From the NCBI GenBank assembly GCA_944367565.1, contig CALVWR010000010.1, positions 1-64,000 on the forward strand: a stretch of DNA of 64,000 bases. The letters run 5' to 3'. Positions within the stretch are counted from its first letter, which is position 1. Each line of letters starts with the position of its first letter. Below are positions 53,461-61,959 of this stretch, piece after piece. Source of the DNA: an uncultured Clostridia bacterium. Lineage in GTDB: Bacteria; Bacillota; Clostridia; Christensenellales; Borkfalkiaceae. Below the pieces are notes generated by a model. The model was not told the origin of the DNA. It was given only the letters and a program-made list of their open reading frames with translations, and did not search any database. The translations under genes were made by a program, and so were the position numbers.

Positions 53461-53490
53461 ATTATAGCATGAAAGAAAGCGTTGTGTAAA
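53461..53490 (-). promoter_or_regulatory. AraC gene promoter, leaderless type
   Basis: On the minus strand, TTTACA (53485-53490), 18-bp spacer, TATAAT (53461-53466) with extended TGC, then 6 nt, then the ATG. Confidence 0.68.
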
Positions 53491-53553
53491 TAAAAAATAA
53501 TAAAAAAATACAGTATCTGCGAAAAAAAATCCAACGTATCGGGTGCGAAACGG

Positions 53554-53562
53554 TGCTATACT
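53554..53562 (+). promoter_or_regulatory. Extended -10 promoter of the oxidoreductase gene
   Basis: TGCTATACT with no recognisable -35, about 30 bases before the start codon. The weak -35 fits activation by the divergent AraC-type regulator. Confidence 0.5.
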
Positions 53563-53591
53563 TAAAGGGAGCACAAAACGGAGGAAAGAGT

Positions 53592-54824
53592 ATGGAAAAA
53601 GTAAGAATCGGGATCATCGGCTTAGGGCAGCGCGGATCGGGACTGACAAACACCATTCTGTCGCTGGAAGACGCGCGGATCGTGGCGGTAAGCGACGTAT
53701 ATGCCGATCGCAGGGAAACGGAATGCGAGAAGGTAAAGGCGAAATACGGAGAAGCGCCGAAGGCCTATGCGGATTATCACGAAATGCTTGCGGATAAAGA
53801 TCTGGATGCCGTTCTGATCACTGCGGGGTGGGAAGAACATATCCGGATTGCCATCGACAGTATGCGCGCGGGCAAGATCACCGCGATGGAAGTCGGCGGC
53901 GCGTATGACGTGGAGGAATGTTGGGAGCTTGTGCGTACATACGAACAGACAAAGACGCCGATCATGATGATGGAAAATTGCTGTTACGATCGGTTTGAAC
54001 TGTTGTCGACGGCGCTGGTGCGGGCGGGAAAGCTCGGGGAGATCGTACACTGCCACGGCGCGTACAGTCATGATCTTCGGGATGAAATTCTCGGCGGCAA
54101 CGTGAACCGGCATTATCGGTTGAACAATTATATGCACAGAAATTGCGAGAATTATCCCACGCACGAGCTGGGACCGATCGCGAAGATCCTCAACATCAAC
54201 CGCGGGAACAGAATGCTGTCGCTGGTCTCGGTGGCGTCCAAAGCGGCGGGGCTGAAAGCCTTTTCGTATTCGGACAAGAATCCGGACAAATCGCTTGCGG
54301 GCAAGGATTTTGCGCAGGGAGATATCGTGAATACGCTTATCCGCTGTGCGGGTGGCGAGACGATTTCGCTCAAGCTCGATACCACGCTGCCGAAATATTA
54401 TTCCAGGGAATTCACGGTGAGAGGGACGAAAGGACTTTGCAACCAGGAACTCAACATGGTGTTGCTTGAAGACGAACAGAATATGCACGAGTGCTTCGAA
54501 ACGGAAGATTTCGTGGAGAAACACCTGAACAATGCGAAGACGTTCGAAGCGAAATATCTGCATCCGATCTGGAGAAACATCACGCCGGAAGAGAAAGAAC
54601 TCGGTCACGGAGGGATGGATTATCTGATGTTCCGGGAATTTTTCAAGATGATCAAAAACGGGGACGAATTCCCCGTGGACGTGTACGATGCGGCGGCATG
54701 GATGAGCATTTCCGCGTTGTCCGAACAATCGATTGCGCGCGCCGGCGCGCCGGTGGATATTCCGGATTTCACGAACGGACAGTGGGTGAAAAGACCTCCG
54801 AAAGACGTCTTGAAGTTTGAATAG
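53592..54824 (+). CDS. Gfo/Idh/MocA oxidoreductase, GH109-like
   Basis: 410-residue NAD(P)-dependent oxidoreductase. Rossmann motif GIIGLGQRGSG at the N terminus, then the MMMENCCYDRFELL, HGAYSHDLRDEI and NYPTHELGPIAKI segments typical of GH109-type enzymes, which hydrolyse alpha-N-acetylgalactosaminides (or related glycosides) by an NAD-dependent oxidation-elimination route. No signal peptide, so it acts in the cytosol. GGAGGAAAG precedes the ATG. The divergent AraC regulator suggests sugar-induced expression. A plain sugar dehydrogenase is the alternative. Confidence 0.8.
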   Translation: MEKVRIGIIGLGQRGSGLTNTILSLEDARIVAVSDVYADRRETECEKVKAKYGEAPKAYADYHEMLADKDLDAVLITAGWEEHIRIAIDSMRAGKITAMEVGGAYDVEECWELVRTYEQTKTPIMMMENCCYDRFELLSTALVRAGKLGEIVHCHGAYSHDLRDEILGGNVNRHYRLNNYMHRNCENYPTHELGPIAKILNINRGNRMLSLVSVASKAAGLKAFSYSDKNPDKSLAGKDFAQGDIVNTLIRCAGGETISLKLDTTLPKYYSREFTVRGTKGLCNQELNMVLLEDEQNMHECFETEDFVEKHLNNAKTFEAKYLHPIWRNITPEEKELGHGGMDYLMFREFFKMIKNGDEFPVDVYDAAAWMSISALSEQSIARAGAPVDIPDFTNGQWVKRPPKDVLKFE

Positions 54825-54929
54825 ACAAGAGACGAAAAGAAAGAAAATGGCTTACGCGTACGAAAGGGAAAGCGCGACAGGGTTTTGGAAAATAATTTTT
54901 CCCGATACAAAAGAATTTTAAAAAAACTA

Positions 54930-54958
54930 TTGAAATTTCCTGCGAAATAGGTTACAAT
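54930..54958 (+). promoter_or_regulatory. Promoter of the P-loop gene
   Basis: TTGAAA (54930-54935), 17-bp spacer, TACAAT (54953-54958). The leader of about 80 nt contains a short hairpin (CGGCAA pairing with TTGCCG near 54981-54996). Confidence 0.75.
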
Positions 54959-55044
54959 ATAAAAAACCGAAAAACGTCATACGGCAACGGATTGCCGGAC
55001 GGGGGAAAAGGTTTCTATAAATTCCAGAATCGGAGGGCTGAAAA

Positions 55045-55452
55045 ATGAAAATCGTATACGGGCCGAAAGGCACAGGCAAAACCAAAATCGTGATCGCAGA
55101 TGCAAATGCGCAGGTCGATTCGGCAAAAGGACACGTCGTTTTTATCACGGATACGAACAGATATATGTACGATCTGAAGTATCAGATCCGCTTTATCGAT
55201 GTAAAAGGGTATGAAATCGGTTGCGAAAACGAATTTGTGGGCTTTATCAAAGGGATCGTTGCGGCAAATTCCGATAACGAAATCATCTATGTGGACGGCA
55301 TTGCGAGAATTACCGGACACGGGCTCTCCGAACTCGGCGGATTTTTTGCGATGATCGAGCAGTTGGAAAAGGCGTTTTCCGTATCGTTTGTGTTTACTTG
55401 CAGCGCGGCGAAGGAAGAGTTGCCGGATTTTTTGAAAAAGTATGTGGATTGA
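55045..55452 (+). CDS. Small P-loop ATP-binding protein
   Basis: 135-residue protein with a clear Walker A motif at residues 6-13 (GPKGTGKT) and a hydrophobic strand ending in Asp (NEIIYVDGIAR, ~80-90) that could be Walker B. The third strand ends in VFTCSAAKEELP. No helicase, kinase or other defining domain is visible, so the function is unknown. CGGAGG precedes the ATG. Single-gene transcript with its own promoter and a hairpin after the stop. Confidence 0.72.
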   Translation: MKIVYGPKGTGKTKIVIADANAQVDSAKGHVVFITDTNRYMYDLKYQIRFIDVKGYEIGCENEFVGFIKGIVAANSDNEIIYVDGIARITGHGLSELGGFFAMIEQLEKAFSVSFVFTCSAAKEELPDFLKKYVD

Positions 55453-55478
55453 TTTGCTTTTTGCCGGAAAAATATAGT
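55449..55478 (+). promoter_or_regulatory. Candidate thrC promoter
   Basis: TTGATT (55449-55454), 18-bp spacer, TATAGT (55473-55478). It overlaps the end of the P-loop gene. Confidence 0.5.
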
Positions 55479-55484
55479 ATGATA

Positions 55485-55516
55485 AAAGGGACGGAAAGAT
55501 TCCGTCCCTTTCTTTA
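55485..55516 (+). terminator. Hairpin between the P-loop gene and thrC
   Basis: 12-bp perfect stem (AAAGGGACGGAA with TTCCGTCCCTTT), AGA loop, then CTTTAT. It can end the P-loop transcript and also sits at the predicted 5' end of the thrC transcript. Confidence 0.7.
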
Positions 55517-55539
55517 TAGAACGAATCGAGGTAATCAAA

Positions 55540-57018
55540 ATGAAATTTTACAGTACCAGAGGCGGCGCGGAAGCGAAAAACGCATCGGAAGCCATCGTAA
55601 AAGGGATCGCGGAGGACGGCGGACTGTTTGTGCCGGAGCGGTTTCCCGATCTGAGCGGGGCGCTTGAGGAGATGCTGGACATGGACTATGCCGACAGGGC
55701 GGCGTTCGTGTTGTCGAAATTTCTGGAGGAGTATGATTTTGACGCATTATCCGAGGCGTGCGAGAAGGCGTATTCGCTGTTTGACGAAGACGCCGCGCCC
55801 GTTGTGAAGCTGGACGATAATCTGTATATTCTGGAACTTTTTCACGGTCCGACGCTGGCGTTCAAGGACATTGCGCTGACGCTGTTGCCGTATTTGTTGC
55901 GCGCGGGGTGCGACAATGTGGGAATCGGGGACGAAGTGATGATTCTCACCGCCACGAGCGGCGATACCGGCAAAGCGGCGCTTGAAGGGTTTAAAAATCA
56001 GAAGGGCGTGAAGATCATGGTCTTTTATCCCGACGACGGCGTTGCCGAAATGCAGCGGTTGCAGATGTGCACCACGGAGGGCGACAACGTGAACGTCGTG
56101 GCGGTCGAGGGGAATTTCGACGACTGCCAGACGGCGGTCAAGAAGATCTTCACCGACGAAACGTTCAAAAAACGGCTTAAGGAAGAAGGCGTCATTTTTT
56201 CGAGCGCGAATTCGATGAATTTCGGGCGGCTGTGTCCGCAGATTGCGTATTATTTTTCGGCGTATTGCGATCTGGTGAGCGCGGAAGAGATCGGAATGGG
56301 CGAGAAGATCGATTTTGCAGTGCCGACGGGGAACTTCGGAGATATCCTCGCGGGGTGGTACGCAAAGAAGATGGGGCTGCCGGTAAACAGACTGATCTGC
56401 GCTTCCAACAAGAACAACGTGCTGACGGATTTTTTTGCGACGGGCGTATACGACGCGAACCGCGAATTTTACAAGACGATGTCTCCGTCGATGGATATTT
56501 TGATTTCGAGCAATCTCGAGCGGTTGATTTTCGAGCTTGACAAACGGGATGCAAATGCGACGGCGGAGAAGATGAAATTGCTGGCAAAGACGGGAAAATT
56601 CAGCGTAAGCGCGGCGCAGACGGCGCAGCTTAAAAAGGATTTTTACGCGAATTTCTGCGACGAGGAAGAATGTGCGAACGTGATGGGGAATTTTTACGAA
56701 GAATACGAATACGTCCTGGATCCGCACACGGCTGTTGCCGTAGGGGTATACGACGGATATGCCTGCGAGAGCGAAGAGCGTCCGGTGGTCATTTTGTCCA
56801 CGGCGAGTCCGTACAAATTTGCCGCGGATGTGTATGAGGCGCTGACGGGGAAAAAGGAAACGGACGCGTTCACGGCGGCGCGGAAGCTGGAAAAGGAAAG
56901 CGGGGATCCGGTCCCTTCGCAGATCGAGGAGCTGAAAGATAAGCCGATACGCTTTACGAAAGTTGCCAAAAAGGAGGATCTGGAAGCCTTAGTGCTTGCC
57001 TTTGCGGCGAAAAAGTAA
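55540..57018 (+). CDS. thrC: Threonine synthase
   Basis: PLP-dependent conversion of O-phosphohomoserine to threonine. 492 residues of the long (E. coli/yeast-type) class: N terminus MKFYSTRGG, AEDGGLFVPE, PLP-Lys109 in HGPTLAFKDIAL, TATSGDTGKAA phosphate/PLP loop and the NSMNFGRL segment. ATG at 55540 with CGAGG upstream. No other threonine pathway genes are adjacent. A strong terminator follows. Confidence 0.93.
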   Translation: MKFYSTRGGAEAKNASEAIVKGIAEDGGLFVPERFPDLSGALEEMLDMDYADRAAFVLSKFLEEYDFDALSEACEKAYSLFDEDAAPVVKLDDNLYILELFHGPTLAFKDIALTLLPYLLRAGCDNVGIGDEVMILTATSGDTGKAALEGFKNQKGVKIMVFYPDDGVAEMQRLQMCTTEGDNVNVVAVEGNFDDCQTAVKKIFTDETFKKRLKEEGVIFSSANSMNFGRLCPQIAYYFSAYCDLVSAEEIGMGEKIDFAVPTGNFGDILAGWYAKKMGLPVNRLICASNKNNVLTDFFATGVYDANREFYKTMSPSMDILISSNLERLIFELDKRDANATAEKMKLLAKTGKFSVSAAQTAQLKKDFYANFCDEEECANVMGNFYEEYEYVLDPHTAVAVGVYDGYACESEERPVVILSTASPYKFAADVYEALTGKKETDAFTAARKLEKESGDPVPSQIEELKDKPIRFTKVAKKEDLEALVLAFAAKK

Positions 57019-57038
57019 AAAAAGGGACAAAACAAAAG

Positions 57039-57069
57039 GCAATTACCGCGTTGTAATTGCTTTTTTTTT
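57039..57069 (+). terminator. Terminator after thrC
   Basis: 8-bp perfect stem (57039-57046 with 57053-57060), six-base loop, nine T. The tail overlaps the -35 of the trpS promoter. Confidence 0.88.
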
Positions 57070-57085
57070 CCCGTTGTGCTAAAAT
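57057..57085 (+). promoter_or_regulatory. trpS promoter
   Basis: TTGCTT (57057-57062), 17-bp spacer, TAAAAT (57080-57085). The leader is about 20 nt; there is no T-box. Confidence 0.6.
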
Positions 57086-57112
57086 GGTGGAAAATAATGG
57101 AGAGTTTTACTT

Positions 57113-58117
57113 ATGGACGGAAAGAAGGTCATATTGAGCGGTATACAGCCGAGCGGAATATTAACCATCGGGAATTATCTCGGCGCGATCAGGAACTGGG
57201 GACCGATGCAGGACGAATACGATTGTCTTTTCATGCTTGCGGATCTTCATACGCTCACGGTGAAGCAGGAACCGGCGAAGCTCAGGGCGAACACCTATGA
57301 ACTGACGGCGTTATATCTTGCCTGCGGACTGGATCCGAAAAAATCGGTATTGTTTTTGCAGTCGCACGTACCGGCCCACGCGGAGCTGACGTGGATTCTG
57401 AACACCATCGCCTATCCGGGAGAGCTTTCGCGGATGACGCAATTTAAGGATAAGAGTCTGAAACATGCCGATAATATCAATATGGGGCTGATGGATTATC
57501 CCGTGCTGATGGCGGCGGATATTTTGCTGTATCAGGCGGACGTGGTTCCCATCGGCGCGGATCAGAAACAGCATCTGGAGCTTACGCGCGATCTGGCGAT
57601 CCGTTTCAATAACCGGTACAGCGAAACGTTCAAAGTCCCCGAAGCCTATATCGGGAAAGTGGGGGCGAAGATCTATTCGTTGCAGGATCCCGCAAAAAAG
57701 ATGAGCAAGTCCGACGAAAACGTAAACGGATTCATCTCGATGGACGACGATGCCGATACCGTCATGCGTAAATTCAAGCGCGCGGTGACGGACAGCGGGA
57801 ACGAAGTGCGTTGCGGAGCGGACAAGCCGGGCGTGACGAATCTCATCAACATCTATGCGCTGTTTGCGGGAAAGACGGTGGCGGAAACGGAAAAGGAATT
57901 TGAAAATACGGGGTATGCCGATTTCAAACGTCGCGTAGGCGAAGCGGTTGCGGCGGGCGTGGAGCCCATCCGCGCGGAGAAAAACAGATTGCTTGCGGAC
58001 AAAGGATATATCGACGCACTGCTCTCGGAGGGGGCGGAAAAGGCGGCGTATCTTGCGGAAAAGACGCTGCGAAAAGTGTATAAGAAAGTCGGCTTGCTGC
58101 CGCGGGTGAGGCGGTAA
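57113..58117 (+). CDS. trpS: Tryptophan--tRNA ligase
   Basis: Class I aminoacyl-tRNA synthetase charging tRNA-Trp. 334 residues with the HIGH-like motif GILTIGNYLGA, the tryptophan pocket region YPVLMAADILLYQADVVP, GADQKQH, and the KMSKS motif. GGAGAG lies 8 bases before the ATG. First gene of a five-gene run through rlmD; the next gene's ATG overlaps its stop. Confidence 0.95.
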   Translation: MDGKKVILSGIQPSGILTIGNYLGAIRNWGPMQDEYDCLFMLADLHTLTVKQEPAKLRANTYELTALYLACGLDPKKSVLFLQSHVPAHAELTWILNTIAYPGELSRMTQFKDKSLKHADNINMGLMDYPVLMAADILLYQADVVPIGADQKQHLELTRDLAIRFNNRYSETFKVPEAYIGKVGAKIYSLQDPAKKMSKSDENVNGFISMDDDADTVMRKFKRAVTDSGNEVRCGADKPGVTNLINIYALFAGKTVAETEKEFENTGYADFKRRVGEAVAAGVEPIRAEKNRLLADKGYIDALLSEGAEKAAYLAEKTLRKVYKKVGLLPRVRR

Positions 58118-58992
58118 TGTTCGGATACGTCAGAACAGATCTGCCGAATCTGTACATTAAAGATTCGGTATTGTATAAAGCGTTATATTGCGGGCTGTGC
58201 AAGAGCATCGGGGGGAAATGCGGGCAATGCGGCAGATTTACGCTGAATTACGATCTTACGTTTTTATCGGCGCTTTTCCATAATCTTTGCGGAAAGGATG
58301 TAGAGATAAAGCACGAAAGATGCATCTTACACTGGTTTATCCGCCGTCCGGTTGCGAAGAACGACGCGCTGACGGAAAGGATTGCCTGTCTGAACGTGAT
58401 TCTGGCGCATTATAAACTTGCGGACGATATTTCGGACGAAAACCGCGGACGGGGCAAAAGCGCGTTGATTGCGCGGGCGTACAAGCGCGCGCGGGAAGCG
58501 GAACCGGAACTGGATGCGATCGTGAAGAAGCATTACGGGACGTTGGTCGCATACGAAAAGACAAACGGGGACAGCATCGACATCGCGGCGGATTCATTCG
58601 GGAGCATGATCAGGGAAATCACGGCGGAACTTTTAGGGGAAAAGACGGCGCCGGAGGCGGAGAATCTGGGATATAATCTCGGAAAATGGATTTATCTGAT
58701 CGACGCGCTCGACGATTTCGATAAAGACAGAAAGAAAGGGCAATACAATCCGTTTGTGAATGCGTACGGTGACGCGGCGGACAAAAAAGAACTGTGCGTG
58801 CGATACGAGAAGGAGCTGGACTATATCTTCGGCACGATTCTGCAGGCGATTGCGGAGGACGGGCGGAAGCTGAAGTACGGATTCAATCACGATCTGACGG
58901 ATAATATTCTGTTCAGGGGATTGGGGGTAAGAACAAAATACGTCATGCAGCCCTGCGACGGAAAGAAGTGCAGGGGTTACAAATTCAAATAA
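58117..58992 (+). CDS. DUF5685 family protein
   Basis: 291-residue, mainly helical protein of a clostridial family of unknown function. Typical marks are the N terminus MFGYVRTDLPNLYIKDS, the Cys-rich segment YCGLCKSIGGKCGQCGRF near residue 29-46, a DDFDKDRKKGQYNP stretch, and C-terminal PCDGKKCRGYK. The Asp-rich helix pair resembles an isoprenoid-synthase-like or metal-binding bundle, which is only an impression. It is coupled to trpS and followed by a J-like protein gene, a recurring neighbour. Confidence 0.8.
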   Translation: MFGYVRTDLPNLYIKDSVLYKALYCGLCKSIGGKCGQCGRFTLNYDLTFLSALFHNLCGKDVEIKHERCILHWFIRRPVAKNDALTERIACLNVILAHYKLADDISDENRGRGKSALIARAYKRAREAEPELDAIVKKHYGTLVAYEKTNGDSIDIAADSFGSMIREITAELLGEKTAPEAENLGYNLGKWIYLIDALDDFDKDRKKGQYNPFVNAYGDAADKKELCVRYEKELDYIFGTILQAIAEDGRKLKYGFNHDLTDNILFRGLGVRTKYVMQPCDGKKCRGYKFK

Positions 58993-59002
58993 GGAGTCGG
59001 AA

Positions 59003-59608
59003 ATGAAGGAAAATTACAGAATTCTCGGCGTGGACGAAAATGCGAGCGACGAAGAGATAGAGAAAGCATATAAGGCGTTGAAAGCGAAATACCGTGAAGA
59101 ACGTTTTATGGACGGAGAAGCGGGAAACGCTGCGGCGAAGAAGCTGACGCAGGTGGAAACGGCGTATGCGGAGATCAAGTCGGAGCGGGAGCAGACAAAA
59201 AACGCGGAGACGCAGGAATACGATTTCAGCGAAGTGGAAGAGCTCCTGAAGAAAGGCGACATTTCCGGCGCGCAGGAAAAACTCGACAATTATAACGACC
59301 GGAATGCGGAATGGCATTATCTGCAGTCGGTGATCTTCTACAAGAAGAACTGGACGAACGAAAGCAAAAAACAGCTTGAGATCGCCATGAACATGGAGCC
59401 GACCAACAAAAAATACAGCACGGCGTATACCAAGCTGAAAGAAAAGATCGAATTTACGGAAAAGCAATTCAAATCCGGGAATGCCGATTTCGGCAATCCG
59501 CAGACGACGGAAGAAAAGCAGATGGGCGGGGACGCCTGCGGATCCATGATGAATTTCTGCACCACGCTTTGCTGTATGGATATGATGTGCCGATGCTGCT
59601 GTCAATGA
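59003..59608 (+). CDS. J-domain-like protein lacking HPD, with Cys-rich tail
   Basis: 201 residues. Residues 3-60 resemble a J domain (NYRILGVDENASDEEIEKAY), but the HPD tripeptide needed to stimulate Hsp70 ATPase is replaced by REE at about 31-33. Residues ~70-155 are helical and TPR-like. The last 23 residues hold eight Cys (C179, 186, 190, 191, 196, 198, 199, 200), suggesting metal binding or membrane/lipid association. AAGGAG precedes the ATG. It lies between DUF5685 and a membrane protein, so the three may form a complex; no function is known. Confidence 0.8.
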   Translation: MKENYRILGVDENASDEEIEKAYKALKAKYREERFMDGEAGNAAAKKLTQVETAYAEIKSEREQTKNAETQEYDFSEVEELLKKGDISGAQEKLDNYNDRNAEWHYLQSVIFYKKNWTNESKKQLEIAMNMEPTNKKYSTAYTKLKEKIEFTEKQFKSGNADFGNPQTTEEKQMGGDACGSMMNFCTTLCCMDMMCRCCCQ

Positions 59609-59609
59609 T

Positions 59610-60182
59610 ATGAAGAGCAACGTTCTTGCGCTTTCCGCCGTTTCGGCGGGGTTTGTCGCATTATTTTTAACGTTGGGGGCGTATTTTTCCGTCATGGACA
59701 TCCTCGCGGTCATCCTGGCGTCGGTTTTTCTCCTGTTGCCCATGTATCTCGATTCCGTCCTCGGAAGTGTCCTGGCGTATCTTGCGGGCGGCGCGATCGC
59801 GTTTTTGCTGAGCGGCGCAAATATCCTTTCTTTGGTCTGGCCGTCATATCTTTTGTTTTTCGGGTTGATTCCCATTCTGAATTTTGTCGCGGTCAAAAAG
59901 AATTTCAATAAAATCGTGTGGTTTATCGTCCGCTTCGTCTGGTTTGCGGCAGTCTGCGTGTTTTTAGTGTATTTTTATACCGCAATCATGAATTTTCCCA
60001 TCGAATACACCTTCAACGTATTCGGAAAAGTGTTTGATTTCAGCAACGTTGCCGGCATCGAAACGATATTTTACTGTGTATTCGCTTTGTTTTGCGTCGT
60101 GTTTTTTCTGGTGTACAGCAAGTTTTTACAACTTTCTCACGCCTATGTGAACAGGGTGCTTTCCCGCATCATCAAAAAATAG
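59610..60182 (+). CDS. Hypothetical membrane protein
   Basis: 190 residues with about six hydrophobic segments and short loops, no recognised motif or family. It starts 1 bp after the J-like gene's stop. No good ribosome-binding site of its own is visible, so translation may be coupled. Position suggests a membrane partner of the J-like/DUF5685 pair. The rlmD gene follows 4 bp later. Confidence 0.7.
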   Translation: MKSNVLALSAVSAGFVALFLTLGAYFSVMDILAVILASVFLLLPMYLDSVLGSVLAYLAGGAIAFLLSGANILSLVWPSYLLFFGLIPILNFVAVKKNFNKIVWFIVRFVWFAAVCVFLVYFYTAIMNFPIEYTFNVFGKVFDFSNVAGIETIFYCVFALFCVVFFLVYSKFLQLSHAYVNRVLSRIIKK

Positions 60183-60186
60183 TATC

Positions 60187-61899
60187 ATGTTAGTGAAAAA
60201 CGAAGAAAGAATTTCCTTGATATCGGCAGTCGGAGCAAACGGCGAAGGAATCGTGAAAGAAGAAGGATCGGTGATATTTCTTCCTTTTGCGTTTCTCGGA
60301 GAAAAAGTCCGCTATAAGATCTTACAGGTCAAAAAAAACATCGCGTTCGGGAAGGTGCTGGAAGTGCTTACGCCGGCAAAGGAACGGGTCAAACCGGTAT
60401 GTCCGCTGTTTACGAAATGCGGCGGATGCAAATTACAGCATCTCAGGTACAGCGAACAATTAAAGCTGAAACAGAACATCGTAGCGGATTGTTTCAGAAA
60501 AATAGGGAATCTCGAAGCGAAAGTGAACGGAACGGTTCCGGCGGAAAAAGAATACGGATATCGCAATAAACTGCAGATTCCCGTAGTATGGCAGAACGGC
60601 GAAACGGTCATCGGATTTTATGCGGAAAATTCGCACAGAGCGGTGAAGACGGCGGAATGCGCCATTCATCCCGACTGGGCAAAAAAGGTGATTGAAGCGT
60701 TTGACGCATACATAAAAAAGAGCGGCGTGAAAGGGTATGACGAAGAAAGTCATACCGGCGTTTTGCGGCATATCGTCGCGCGGGATATAGACGATTGTCT
60801 GATCGTGACGGCGGTTGCGCGGTCGCCGTTGCCGCAACAGAACGTGCTGATTTCGGAACTGAAATCCCGTTTCGGGAGATTTTCGTTATATGAAAATCGG
60901 AACGACAGGCGTACGAACGTGGTGTTGGGCGAAGAATTCAATCTGCTTTACGGCGAGGGAAAATATAAAGTAAAATACAACAATATCGTCTATGAATTCG
61001 GCGCGGAAAGTTTTTTGCAAGTCAATACGGAGATGAGCCGGAAGTTATACAAAAAAACGGTGGAACTTGCCGCACCCGATGAGGACGGTGCGGTGGTGGA
61101 CGCGTTCAGCGGCGCGGGGCTGCTGACGTCGATGCTGGCGATGCGCGCGAAGAAGGCGTATGGGGTGGAGATCGTAAAGGAAGCGGTGCAATGTGCCGAC
61201 GATCTTGCCCGTCGGAACAATCTGACGGATAAGATGGAGAATCTGTGCGGAAAATGTGAAGAGATTCTGCCGAAACTGATTCCGGAACTGAAGGCGCGCT
61301 ACAAGGCGGTTACGGTGGTGCTGGATCCGCCCAGAAAAGGGGTCGAATACAGCGTGATCGAGGCGATTCTTGCCGCGCAGATCCCGAAGATCGTCTATAT
61401 ATCGTGCAATCCTGCAACCTTGGCGCGGGATACGGGGTTGCTTGTCGGGTCGCTGAAGATGACGAAAAACGGGATCGAGCGGCAAAAGGAAGATTGCGCC
61501 CGCTATGAGATAACGTATCTTCGTCCTTTCGATATGTTTCCGCAGACCCGCCACGTCGAGACGTTAGTCTGCTTGTCCAAAAAAACGGAAAAACATATCA
61601 ACATTGACGTTGAGTTCGGTGAAGGCGAAGGGCAACTGTCCCTTAAAAAACTTCAAGAAGAATTAAACGAACAAAAACCTAAAAAGAAAACGACTTACAA
61701 AGATATACAAGCGTATGTCGAAGAAAAGTACGGATTCAAAGTGCATACGGCATATATTGCAGAAGTTAAACGAGATTTAGGCTTGCCTATGTACGATGCG
61801 CCGAATGCAGTAGAAGAATTAAAACGTCCGCGTTCACATCCAACGGATGAAATGGTAGAAGCAATTAAAGACGCTCTCAAACATTTCGAGATAATTTAA
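60187..61899 (+). CDS. rlmD: 23S rRNA (uracil-C5)-methyltransferase with an extra C-terminal tail
   Basis: SAM-dependent RNA m5U methyltransferase of the RlmD/RumA group. TRAM domain (~1-60), [4Fe-4S] cysteines (CPLFTKCGGCKLQHL), SAM motif VVDAFSGAGLLT and catalytic Cys in YISCNPATLARD. Normal proteins end just after HVETLVCL; here about 110 more residues follow, with a helical module (YKDIQAYVEEKYGFKVHTAY then IAEVKRDLGL) ending LKHFEII. The tail is AT-rich: 19 G/C of 60 at 61681-61740, against 44 of 60 at 61081-61140. It was probably supplied by an inserted element. Which U position is methylated is not certain. Confidence 0.88.
   Translation: MLVKNEERISLISAVGANGEGIVKEEGSVIFLPFAFLGEKVRYKILQVKKNIAFGKVLEVLTPAKERVKPVCPLFTKCGGCKLQHLRYSEQLKLKQNIVADCFRKIGNLEAKVNGTVPAEKEYGYRNKLQIPVVWQNGETVIGFYAENSHRAVKTAECAIHPDWAKKVIEAFDAYIKKSGVKGYDEESHTGVLRHIVARDIDDCLIVTAVARSPLPQQNVLISELKSRFGRFSLYENRNDRRTNVVLGEEFNLLYGEGKYKVKYNNIVYEFGAESFLQVNTEMSRKLYKKTVELAAPDEDGAVVDAFSGAGLLTSMLAMRAKKAYGVEIVKEAVQCADDLARRNNLTDKMENLCGKCEEILPKLIPELKARYKAVTVVLDPPRKGVEYSVIEAILAAQIPKIVYISCNPATLARDTGLLVGSLKMTKNGIERQKEDCARYEITYLRPFDMFPQTRHVETLVCLSKKTEKHINIDVEFGEGEGQLSLKKLQEELNEQKPKKKTTYKDIQAYVEEKYGFKVHTAYIAEVKRDLGLPMYDAPNAVEELKRPRSHPTDEMVEAIKDALKHFEII
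61548..61575. other. Probable insertion junction (attachment site) in the rlmD 3' end
   Basis: G+C content drops abruptly here (31 of 60 at 61501-61560, then 23 of 60 and lower) at the codons for the conserved HVET motif. The 3' end of rlmD/rumA is a known integration target for integrative elements in Bacillota. The far junction is outside the window, so direct repeats cannot be checked. Confidence 0.4.
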
Positions 61900-61959
61900 T
61901 AAGAATTAAGGAACTTGGAACTTGTGTCTGAGTTCTTTTTCTTTGCGTATCGGTTTCGA

